NCBI GenBank assembly: GCA_027922465.2
Contig: BQMF02000591.1
Span: 1-64,000, forward strand
Direction: 5' to 3'
Length of the DNA stretch: 64,000 nucleotides
Origin: Turritopsis dohrnii
Lineage: Eukaryota > Cnidaria > Hydrozoa > Anthoathecata > Oceaniidae
This document shows positions 1-10,029 of the stretch, piece after piece. How positions within the stretch are numbered: position 1 is the stretch's first letter; every line of letters starts with the position of its first letter. The notes below the pieces were generated by a model that worked only from the letters and a program-made list of their open reading frames with translations, did no database searches and was not told where the DNA came from. The position numbers and the translations under genes are program-made.

Positions 1-1577
1 CCACAAATATGCGTGTCAATCAAACAGAATTCATCATTGTTGACAAGAGTTTAAGCTGAAAGCAACCCTGCGAGCCGATACACAATAACCGTCACTGGTA
101 TAAGCATACATGGTTTTTTTCTAATGTATAAAGACAAAATATTTTTACGTATATCTTCGGTTTTTGTTTTGTGTTTGTCTTCGTTTCTCCAATTTCTCAA
201 TTTGCTATTCTATTTTTTAGAAACTCCATTTATCACACTTCTATAAAGAAGAAAATATGGTGTAAACATGAGCTTTGATATTTTGATATCAACCACAAAA
301 TTCATTTCTTATTCATAGTAAAAACCACTAACAACTTCAAAACAGTCGCACATAAAAATAACATACGAAGTTATTGCGAGGAAAAAAACGAGTATTATCG
401 CTGAACAGGATGTAGCCAATTAAAACGCTTAATTTTGAAATAATTAGCTTAATGTGTGTATTATGTGTTGTAGAAATTATATGGTTCACCATCACCGTCT
501 CTTTTCTCGAGAAAAAGATATGTTAGATAACATAAGTTTTCTAGGAATGTTTTTTCTACATTTCACTGTCATTTCACTGAAGGTAAGTGTATTGATAAAA
601 TTTAATAGATCTAAACTAAAACAAGGAAAATCTTGAAAAAAATTACCCAAAGATTAAAGGAGTCCCTCCATCAACATATAATTCATTTCAAGGACTCGAG
701 TTCTACGTATATTATTCGTCAATGCTTCCAGTAATTGGTTTAACTCCAGCTGCTTATGTTGAAATTATAGGAGACCTACATTGAATTGAATATTATCGCT
801 TTTATGTCGTTATTCTTCAGGTCTGCACGAAGGTCATATAAGGCATGTGTCAATATAATTAAACTCGAAAGTTGGTTTGAATACAGTTAAAATTCGAGTA
901 AATAAACGAATATTAAATATCTCATGAAAGCCATGACTCGAAATCCAACTGCTGATATATAAAAAAAAAGTCCGGCCGCATTTACTTAGACCAAAGAACA
1001 AACACTTCTTTTTTGCCAGAGCTATTTTATACAGTCCAACTTTGCCGTGTCTAATTTGATCCAACAGATGTGACATGTTTAAAAAAGTTCTGTTTCAGTA
1101 CAGAGAGACTTTTGATTAAAAGTAATCAGACCTAGTAAAAGTTGAACAGCATTAACCAAATTTCAGATAAAACATGAAACCGTTCCCTATAATTCTTCTC
1201 ATTAGACTTTGCCAGATTTTCATTTGCTTGTATATATAACAATCTCCGTCATTTATCTGCAAGACGCTATCTCGAAGCAAAAAAAAACAATAATAGTGAT
1301 AATAGAGTTAAAGATTTACCTTAAGCCCAGTTTACATTAGTAAAAGATGTACAGACACAGGAACTATTATTGTTAATTCTTCTGTCGACAACAATGTTTA
1401 ACAGACAAGTGTGTATCAAGTCTTAAGTTTTAGTGATGAAAACCGATGATAAAATTGGATCTAACATGCCGCATCGTCTTTAAATTACATCGTCACAGTT
1501 GATGTTTCTCTGAACAGAACGTATTCCGAGTTCCACTATTTCACGTTCACTTGTCATGTATTCCTTGTAGATAAGAA
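1..1577. other. No gene recognised
   Basis: AT-rich sequence with only short open frames (for example 454-636 on +, 834-1076 on -) that have no recognisable domain, no coding-like composition and no convincing splice partners. I see nothing else in it. Confidence 0.5.
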
Positions 1578-1777
1578 AAGGAGCCATTTTGCAGCTTAAC
1601 GATATCGATTGAAGTTCTCACGTTCTGTTAAGGAGTCATTTGCAGCTTACGATATCGATTGAAGTTCTCGCGTTCTGTTAAGGAGCCATTTGCAGCTTAC
1701 GATATCGATTGAAGTTCTCGCGTTCTGTTAAGGAGCCATTTGCAGCTTACGATATCGATTGAAGTTCTGTTCTGTTC
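1578..1777 (+). repeat. 50-bp tandem repeat, four copies
   Basis: Four consecutive copies of a unit that contains AAGGAGCCATTTGCAGCTTA and then CGATATCGATTGAAGTTC. Copies 2-4 are nearly identical at an exact 50-bp period; the first copy has two extra bases. Each unit contains the palindrome CGATATCG. The period is not a multiple of three and no frame stays open, so it is not coding. Confidence 0.9.
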
Positions 1778-2142
1778 TCTTATCTCTACACTCTTTTGAA
1801 GAATCTCGCGTCTTATTCGGTTTCAGTCTTACCTGCATAACGGTGCGCCAATTCGTTTAATTAACCCGCTAATTATTATCATCATTTATGAAGCTTTACA
1901 AGATATTCTGTTTGGCAAATGTATCGTGTTCGGCGAGCGATAAGTCGGCGAGAACAGATCAAAACTGGTGACACTTTCCAATTACCGAAGATCTCGCGGT
2001 AATTGTATGAATAATCTGTTGTCGCTAACGGGGTCTTTTGTTGTAAGCTACCGAGTGTATACCAACGTATAATATCTCATTTCATCTCTTCCTCCTAACA
2101 CAACGAAAGAGACCTATGCGGTTTTACGTTTTTCTCAGAGGG

Positions 2143-2174
2143 TTTAGGTTAGGTTAGGTTAGGTTAGGTTAGGA
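2143..2174 (+). repeat. Short (TTAGG)n run
   Basis: About six perfect TTAGG pentamers. This is the arthropod-type telomere motif, but the run is only about 30 bp and internal, so it is best read as a simple repeat. A two-copy repeat of CCATTATGACAAACGCC follows at about 2272-2305. Confidence 0.85.
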
Positions 2175-3424
2175 TTGAAATGAAATGAAATTGAGAGAAT
2201 CGGTAAGTATGGTCATCAACTTCTTTGTGTTCCAAAAATACTGTTATAAAGAGATACCGTGACCATACACCCATTATGACAAACGCCCATTATGACAAAC
2301 GCCCAGTATAAAACGAAAAGGTTAAACGAAAGCCTAGTTTAAACGAACGGTTGTTGTTCTTATTCTTGTTGAATCAAAAATTGCTTAGAATAGCTGATGT
2401 AGAAACACGAAATTTGATTTTAAATGATCTATAATTATAAATAAGGAAACATTAAAACAACAGAAATCGTTTTCATTCAGGAAGCAGATCATTTAAATTA
2501 CATAAAAGAGATCAGACCCCTAGACATCCCCTTTTCTTTAAGGTTCTTGTATAGATTGAATGAATGGATGTATGTCAACAATTTAAGGCTGATCGACGCA
2601 ATGTAAATTAAGTTTTTTATTCAAATTAAATAGAATAGATGTTGTTTACTTACATAATGACGTAACATCCGACAAAGGCACTCCTTCACAGTTATTTTTT
2701 TACAAATGCGTCCGCTGTAATGCAAATTGGCCTAATTCATATTTGATTGCAGGAAAATTATATGAAAACCCTCTCTCTGTATAGTCAGTGTTGATCCCCA
2801 TTCACATAACATCAGCATGTTATTGTGAGATGTTTTTTGAAAATATTGCCCAACCGGCACTTTTATTACAAAACCTCTGCGAAGGAGTGCATTTCTATAG
2901 AAATATACACACAACTTTAATAAATAATGCTCTTCGTCGCAGTGACTTTTTGACGGTTTTGCCTACTGGGTGCCCTAATCAGAACTTCTTAAAAAGGTTC
3001 GCTCTGAATCGAACTTAAGTTTGTTCACTAACTTGAGAACCCATTTCTTGTTGCTCTGATAAAAGAGATTCCCAATGCTGACATCATCACACTAGAAGCA
3101 TCTATTTATAACATCTATTTTAACCCTTGATCAAATACATTTTAGTTTAACTTCAGTGTAAGCAGCATCTCTGAGATAAACCCAATTGAAACATACTTAA
3201 ATTTAGTGTAAATGGGGCATTATCGTGGTATTTTTATTGCACCATATGCATTAATTAATGTTGAATTGCTTTTGCTGACATTTTGTGAATGACGTTTGTT
3301 ACTCAGTCAATTAAAATAACTGTGCTGTGGTTGCAAATAGATCGCTAGATCTGGCTAAGTAAACATTAGTGACCATAAAAGACCTCTAACAACGTTTTCT
3401 ATCTATCTGTCACACCAAACGCTA
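2175..3424. other. No gene; degenerate repeat fragments
   Basis: Contains one copy (about 2820-2975) of a sequence also found at about 3560-3835. Both copies share TGCGAAGGAGTGCATTTCTA followed by a GACGGTTTTGCC/GACGATTTTGCC block that ends CTACTGGGT or CCACTGAGA. No coding gene is seen. Confidence 0.5.
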
Positions 3425-3545
3425 CCCAGCAGACCAAATCGTCCAAATGTCACTGCGATGAAGAGAATTTTTATTGAAATAATGTATATATTTCCATAGA
3501 AATGCACTCTTTCATAGTGATATTTCAAAATATTAGCCCGCTGGG
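3425..3545. mobile_element. 121-bp MITE, CCCAGC ends, TA target duplication
   Basis: Starts CCCAGCAGACC and ends GCCCGCTGGG, with TA on both sides (3423-3424 and 3546-3547). Its ends match the larger elements at 16762-19346 and 28041-31107, which are also bounded by AT or TA dinucleotides. It holds an inverted copy of the GTGCATTTCTAT motif seen in neighbouring fragments at 2820-2975 and 3560-3835. It is too short to code for anything. Confidence 0.6.
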
Positions 3546-6065
3546 TATAGCCTGTTGAAACAAAACAACGTACGTGTGTCTTGTTTGGCGAGCAGAAAAG
3601 TCAGTCGTAAAAATTCGTAAAAAGTTCCCGTTTGGTGTTTCGTCTTCTTCTATTCCTTTTAAAAGAAGCCATTGGACATACTTTAAAGTCAAAAGCTATT
3701 TCTTTGACATACATATGGGTGAGTCGTAATGTTTGGATAAAAGCCAAGTGTGCAACTTTGTTGAAAAACATTGCGAAGGAGTGCATTTCTATAAATATGT
3801 ACACGCCATTTTTGACGATTTTGCCCACTGAGAAGTAGATAGCACATCATAATTTAGTTCTCAAAATCCTTATTTCGAAATCATTAAGTTAAGTAAACTT
3901 AAAGCTTCTAGAATTCACAAACTATATAGCAACTCTTTTTCACTTTGGTATTATTTTTATAAACAATAGCTATGAGTAAGTGTTGCTTGGCAATCATGCT
4001 TGCGCTTGATTTATGGGTTTTCCCGTTACTCAGCAGCAGGATGAGTATAATTGGCTAATAAACCAATAGCAACAGATGGTTATGGGCGTATTAGTGATGA
4101 GTCACAGGAATGATATTAAATGCTAAAAAGATATATACATTTTAGATTTACGAGGAACTCGGTTTTGTAACTCGGAAATTCCGAACCTCTAGATTTACAA
4201 GAACAACACCAAAGTTGTTTTTAGCTAATATTGAAAACAATCTCAAACAATTTGAAGCGGAAATTCTGTGGAAATCTCCGAACATCAGGGGATTATTTCC
4301 CGAACAAAATACGGACAAAAATATGTAGAAATCGAGGCTTAAAGTATAAAATAGAAATGAAAATTACTCCGACCTGGTCGTGTTACACGCCTCAGCACGG
4401 CTTGGCTCCATTGTTTAAAATAAATACTGACCTGAGCTGTGGTCAAGTTTGGCACTATAAGTCATTAAGTAATTTTAACCGGGCACAAAGGAAACGTTAT
4501 GAAACTCAATGCCTCGAACCTTTCGTAACTCTATCACTGGTCTAGAAAAAGGTTTGAGTTTAGGGCTTTATATGTGAACACTAGTCAGTTTGTGACGGAC
4601 AGAAATCATCCACAAGGAAACTTTTGACCACTCTTCTTTGACCACTTCCGCTAGTTCAATAAAAAATTCCACTGATATGTTATATTATAGAATGTATTTC
4701 ACCGTACCATTGACTCTACGCGTGTGTCCTGGACTATTGAAATGATAATAAAATCAATAGATATATTCGATGACGATGTCATGTCTTTTCTTGTATCTCC
4801 ATAATTTCACTTTGCGGTAAACGCTTATCGCTTTCCTTTTCATCAAATAATTTCCTTATTATCTGGTTAATAAAAGAAAATGGGCCCAAAATGCAATTGC
4901 AATTAGGTTTGTTTTGAATAAGCTTTACCACGATGTTTGTATTTTCTTGGCTAAGTATTTTCTGGTCCGTGCAGGGTACAAGTTATTTACAAAGTGATGG
5001 TGAAAACTTTTTACCTTGGGGTATTGAGTTGCAACGATTACGTCATGCCTCATTCTTTCCAGCGAAAATAAAAGACTGAATAGAATTATCAAAACTTGGT
5101 AAGGTATACAAACTTTACCAACACAACTATTCTGACGTTGTGGCGGTTTTTTGTGAAAAAATTTCAGATGAAAGTGGCGTTGCTACTTTGCTTAAAATTC
5201 TCTTTCGAATAATTCATTGGAATAAAAGGATACAGAAACAGTTTTATTAATAATGTAATATAGTATGTTCGTGTTTAACATAGAGTTTCATAAACGTAAA
5301 TCGATGCTTCATATACTCATTATCTTATGACTTGATTATAATTTGTTGGTAAACTAATGAGTGTGTTCATCTGACAAGATTACCTTCCATGAACACATTT
5401 TACAAAATACTTCAGCTAAGGAGAAAAGAAAACATCAGTTTGTTTGTTAATTCATCTTCATGATCTGTTCATACAACTTCTGTAAACTTCCAACCAACTT
5501 CTGAGTCGCCGATTGCAATATTTTCCTGAGTTCACCCAAATTCCATGTTTTTAGCTTCTGTAATCCAAGTTGAAATTTTCCTTTGAATGTTTGAAAAGCT
5601 TCTTTGATTTTTCCAATGCTAAACAAACAATAAAGAATATCGATATTGTTTATTATATATTTCCCCATAGGGCGAAATATATGTTAAAACCGGCATTTTC
5701 CTTCTCCTTCTCCTCCTCCTCCTTCTTTTCGTTCACTTTTATAGCCGCGCATTTGAGGTTTGGATAATACAGGCTAGTGAAAGCGTTTAATATGATAGCG
5801 AGGCCCTCACCGTCTCTCTCTCCTGTTGAAGTTTAGCGTGCAGCAGTGAGAGTGAATTGCTGTCAGAAATCCAAATCAATCGGAGGACTTGGAATTTTAT
5901 TGTTAGTCTTCCCAATACTTTTATTATTCCTTTAATATTATTATTTTATATTTGTGTTCTGGTGTGTTGTTTAAGACACTTGCCACTTGTTAGATTGGTG
6001 TGCATGAACAGTGCTCTGCCAACAACCCCTTACACATTGCGCCATTTGTGTACTGGTGTAGTCGT
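3546..6065. other. No gene recognised
   Basis: About 2.5 kb after the MITE. A repeat fragment lies at 3560-3835. A 104-codon open frame at 4231-4545 (+) has no recognisable domain and is probably chance. Around 5970 and 6065 the motif ACACTTGCCACT occurs twice about 94 bp apart, next to the Helentron. Confidence 0.45.
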
Positions 6066-6170
6066 ATGACACTTGCCACTAGTTCAGTCGGTGAGCATTT
6101 CTGTGTTAGACCACCGAAAGTACCAGGCAAATTTATTTACTACTACCTGCATAGAGCGGTTGATAAAAAA

Positions 6171-6281
6171 CTTTCCACGCAAAGTGCGTGATTACAACAT
6201 ATTCCTGCAGCAAATAGCGCAGTTGATTTAAACTTTCCACTTTATAGTGGGCGATCTATATTACGCTTGTTTAAAGCAAGC
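6171..6281 (+). promoter_or_regulatory. Row of three short hairpins upstream of the Helentron ORF
   Basis: Three inverted repeats in 110 bp: CACGC/GCGTG (6176-6190), CCAC/GTGG (6237-6250) and GCTTG/CAAGC (6265-6281). The first two follow the shared motif AACTTTCCAC, and a related CTTCCAC follows the third. They lie about 85 bp before the first recognisable coding sequence of the element. They could be part of its 5' terminal region, where a Rep protein would act, or a promoter. The hairpins are visible; the role is inferred. Confidence 0.4.
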
Positions 6282-6365
6282 TTCCACACACTAGATTGAA
6301 AGAATTAAAGTGACTTAGCCGACAAACGAAATGGCAGAAATCAAACTATACCAAAATAATTTTTA

Positions 6366-7497
6366 GGCAATTTCCACCAAGGTGATTCAAAATTTGGAGG
6401 CTCCTGCTGGCAAGCAATGTTCATGCATGTCACTAATGTCTATAACTTGGACTTGCGTAAGAAAAATATCGATATGGAAGGATGTTGACTTAGATTTTGT
6501 TTTGAATCAGGGTAATGGGCTGTATGAGAAAACTCAAATATCTAGAACCTTGTATGTTGACGAGTTACCTTCAGAAATTGAAATTGAATATAGTAGTGTT
6601 ATTTTACATGCAAATTTTGTTTGCATTACTGATGGGTATGCTAATGCTATTACTGATGGAAACACTAATGATGCATTTACATTTTTAAATGAGGATCTTT
6701 TTTACAGTAATGATGTATCAGGTGCCATACTTTTTATTGAGGGTTACTGTATTGCAATATTAAAAGATGTCAATAGAAATATTTATTTATTTGATTCACA
6801 CAGTAGAAATAGCCAAGGACTTCCAGAAGCTGAGGGAACATCTATATTAATGAGGTTTTTATCTGTTGAGTGTGCTAAGCAATACATTTTTTCAACTTAT
6901 GGTTACTCAATATATTTCCAAATTGTTTATGTGAAAATTACGCCTCTAAGTGTTGCAGAGAAAAAAGCACTTGATAAATACTTTAGTAAGTTTAAGAGAT
7001 CAATATTATATGAAAAGAAGGAAAGAAAGGTCAAGCAGGACCATTATCAAAGAAATTCTGAAATAATCAAAGGAAAAAGACAAGAATATTATGGGGAACA
7101 TTCAAAGATAATAAAAGTAAGCAGGAAAAGCCATTATGAAAGAAATAGTAAGATGATAAAGGAAAACAAGAAACGCCATTATGAAAGAAATTGTAAGACA
7201 ATAAAGGAAAAACAAGAAACGCGATTATGAAAGAAATTGTAAGACAATAAAGGAAAACAAGAAACGCGATTATGAAAGAAATTGTAAGACAATAAAGGAA
7301 AACAAGAAACACCATTATGAAAGAAATTGTAAGATAATAAAGGAAAACAGGAAAAGCCATTATGAAAGAAATAGTAAGATGATAAAGGAAAACAAGAAAA
7401 GCCATTATGAAAAAATTCAGAAAAAGTAAAAGCAAAAAGAAAACAACAGTATCAAAATAATTCAAGTGCAATTAAAAGACTTAAGAAAGAACACAGG
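6366..7497 (+). pseudogene. Helentron N-terminal domain (papain-fold protease-like), frameshifted
   Basis: An in-frame start GNFHQGDSKFG is encoded at 6366-6398. The continuation APAGKQCSCMSL lies one frame over (ORF 6382-7230), so one frameshift sits near 6400. Downstream are a hydrophobic strand and YLFDSHSRNSQG, which resembles the Asp-His end of the cysteine-protease-like domains found in such transposons; the Cys in KQCSCM would be the nucleophile. The C-terminal part is a 15-residue basic repeat. One extra A near 7205-7212 and one missing A near 7411-7415 shift and then restore the frame, so the chain runs into the ORF at 7498. Family resemblance is from memory; protease function is inferred. 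Confidence 0.6.
7042..7420 (+). repeat. 45-bp coding minisatellite (15-residue basic repeat)
   Basis: About eight copies of a 45-bp unit encoding variants of ERNCKTIKENKKRHY, rich in Lys, Arg and Asn and probably helical or nucleic-acid binding. The period is a multiple of three, which suggests it expanded under coding constraint before the frameshift at about 7210. Confidence 0.8.
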
Positions 7498-8121
7498 ATG
7501 AGTGGTTTAGATCCATATTCAAGAGTCAAAAAATTCAAAGACTCCATTGTTGAAGGACCATATTACGTATGCGTGTCATGTAATCGGTGCCTTTATAAAA
7601 GATCTGTTAAAATCTATTGTGAGGAAAAGTATACAAAAAAGGGTTTTAACCCTAAATGTAGTCAAGCAATAACCTTCGATGATTCACTATATATATGTAA
7701 AACATGTGATAAGAAATTGTGTAGGAAAGAAATACCTTGCCAAAGTGTTAGTAATAAACTGGAATTGTATGATTTGCCAATGGATTTTCAGAACTTGAAT
7801 AAACTTGAACGCATCGTAATTTCCCAACGAATATTATTTGCAAAGGTTCGAATTATGCCAAAGGGTCAATTTCCTAAAATTAAGGGAACTGTTTGTAATA
7901 TCCCTATTGAAACGGACATTGTTTGTAATACTTTGCCTAGGAATATTAATGATAGTGGTGTCATCTTTATGAAATTGAAAAGGAAATTATGCTATAATTC
8001 TCATGTTATTGCAGAATCAGTTAGGCCTGAATTGGTGCTTTCCCTTTTACAATATTTAAAGGCTGCTAATCATCTATACAAAGATGTTGATATACAGGAT
8101 GTCATTTACAGCCAGAGATGA
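7498..8121 (+). pseudogene. Helentron middle segment, Cys-rich, DUF6570-like
   Basis: 207 codons in the same frame as the N-terminal ORF once the two A-tract indels are allowed for. The first third has paired cysteines (VCVSCNRC, then YICKTCDKKLC), a probable zinc-binding module. The rest, with LKRKLCYNSHVIAESVRPEL, resembles the DUF6570 region that lies between the N-terminal domain and Rep in animal Helentrons. The frame breaks near 8100, and the sequence continues in the ORF at 8084. Confidence 0.6.
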
Positions 8122-8527
8122 TGTTTTTGAAGTAAAATATATTAATGATGAAGATGATGATGTAGATTTTAATATTATACGAAATAAGTCTGAGGATTAT
8201 CCCACCATCAATTTTGTTGATGATAAAGATGTTCTATTGATTAAGTGCAAATATGAAGTTGATGATTTTGAAGATAATGACCCCTTGGATGAACATCGAC
8301 TAAACTGTGTAGAAACTACATTGATATCTAAATGCCCACATGTTGTAGCTGATGATGAAAATATCATAATTGCACCAGGCCAAGGAAAGGCACCTGTAAA
8401 TATTTTGAAAGATGAATTTGTTGAAGAACTTGCTTTCCCAGATTTATTTCCATCAGGAAATTTGGTTACACTGCTACTCGAGAAATTAAATTATCTCATA
8501 CTAAGTATTTCAATCAACGGTTATTGA
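8084..8527 (+). pseudogene. Helentron acidic linker before Rep, frameshifted
   Basis: Overlaps the previous segment by 38 bp in a different frame, so a single indel lies in the overlap. It encodes a very acidic stretch (Asp/Glu-rich) and then IIIAPGQGKAPVNILKDEFVEELAFPDLFPSG, of which the FPDLFP turn precedes the Helitron-like N domain in known elements. It ends at a stop just where the Rep domain ORF opens in another frame. Confidence 0.55.
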
Positions 8528-9450
8528 ATTATACTCAAAGATTTGCGTCAGATGCAGATTATATATTTTTTGCAAATTTTGTGTCTCAGCAAATTAATCT
8601 GCGAAACCAAATGAATGTTGCAATGCGCAAAGTATCAGGTCACAATGTTACTGCAGGAATGTTTAGTCAAAGTTTTAAAGATACTGTTAAGTCTTTTGTA
8701 GTAAATGATGAAGCATATAGCTTTATGAACTCAGTTAAAGGCTCTCCAGCATATTGGAAAAATATGCTTTCAGATGTTTTAGCCATGGTTAAACAACTAG
8801 GATTGCCATCATTTTTCTTAACTTTATCATGTGCTGACTTGCGGTGGGATGAATTAGTTGTAATCATTTCTAAATTAAATGGTTCTGAAATATCTGCCAG
8901 TGAAATCGCAGAGATGTCATACTTTGAAAGATGTGAATTGCTAAATAGCAATCCTGTGTTGCTAGCTAGACATTTCCAATTCCGTGTTGAAAATTTTTTT
9001 AAAGAGATTGTTATTAAAGGACCAATTGGAAGAGTTTTATATTATGCCATCAGGGTTGAATTTCAAACCAGGGGCTCTCCTCATGTACATTGTTTGCTGT
9101 GGTGCGAAAATATGCCATGTTTATCTGTTGATACTATAGACGAATATACTGAATTTGTTGATTCAGTTATTTCAGCAAACATACCGAGTGAACCATCAAA
9201 ACTAAAAGATCTTGTACAAAGATATCAAGTACACCACCACTCAAAAACCTGTAAGAAATATAATTATAAGGAATGCCGATTTGGATATGGCCATTTTTTT
9301 ACACGAAGAACAATAATTGCTAAGCCACTTCCAGAAGATCTGTCACCTGCTGAAAAAAGTGAAATTCTTTTGAAGCAAAAGGTTATTTTGCAAAAAGTAA
9401 AGCAGCATATTGACACTGAATTAAACCCAAAGAAAAAGAATTTCTTATAA
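8524..9450 (+). pseudogene. Helentron Rep domain (HUH endonuclease)
   Basis: 308 codons. The Helitron-like N-terminal domain starts at the first residues, with MRKVSGHNVTAGMF near residue 34. RGSPHVHCLLW holds the HVH metal-binding motif at residues 187-189 of this segment. This is the metal-binding half of the rolling-circle nickase; the tyrosines are in the next segment. The ORF ends in NPKKKNFL then stop, where a frameshift near 9445 would continue it as FYNPDKPNFENVY. Confidence 0.8.
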
Positions 9451-9489
9451 CCCAGATAAGCCAAATTTTGAGAATGTTTATGTCTATTA

Positions 9490-10029
9490 GTGAGACTCTT
9501 GCTTTCATTAGATATTTCATTAGAAGATTATGAAAGTGCCTTGTCTATATCTACCGATCAAAATGACTTTCAAATACATTTGAAGCGAAGCACAGATTCA
9601 TGCTTTGTGAACAACTATTTTGATGAAGGGTTGCTTGCATGGGAAGCCAATATTGATTTACAACCAGTATTTAATCACTATAAAGCTATTTATTACATGT
9701 GTGCATATTTTTCAAAAAGTGAAAATTCCTGTTCGAATGCAATGAAAGAAGTACTAAAGCAATGCAGTGAAATGGAGTCCCCTAAGTATGATACTATGTG
9801 TAAATTAGCAAAAGCGTATAGCGATAACAGAGAGTGTTCTGTCCAAGAAGCTGTTTATCAACTAATGCCTGAATTATGGTTGCGAAAAGGTTTCCCACAA
9901 ATCTCGTTTATAAATACTAATTTGCCAAATGACCGCTTTCGGATGTTTAAAAGTGAAGAGGAACTGAATGAACTTCCTGAAGATAGTCAAGATGTTTTTA
10001 AAAGAAATATGCTCGACAGATGTAGATAG
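9490..10029 (+). pseudogene. Helentron Rep C-terminal part with two-tyrosine motif
   Basis: Continues the Rep domain after frameshifts between 9445 and 9495. YYMCAYFSKSE carries the paired catalytic tyrosines (Tyr69 and Tyr73 of this ORF, followed by Lys76), as expected for a Y2 transposase. It ends NMLDRCR, and the chain carries on in the overlapping ORF at 9968 (LDR to VDRPNKTFSGGK), so one more indel lies near 10020. Confidence 0.75.

Noticed and set aside
2143..2174. Telomere repeat or chromosome end
   Set aside because: Only about six TTAGG units, internal and without flanking degenerate telomere sequence.
4231..4545. 104-codon plus-strand frame
   Set aside because: No domain, no splice partners and composition like its surroundings. 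Kept only as a remark.
7067..7471. 134-codon minus-strand frame rich in Phe and Leu
   Set aside because: Reverse shadow of the 45-bp coding repeat; low-complexity and no independent support.
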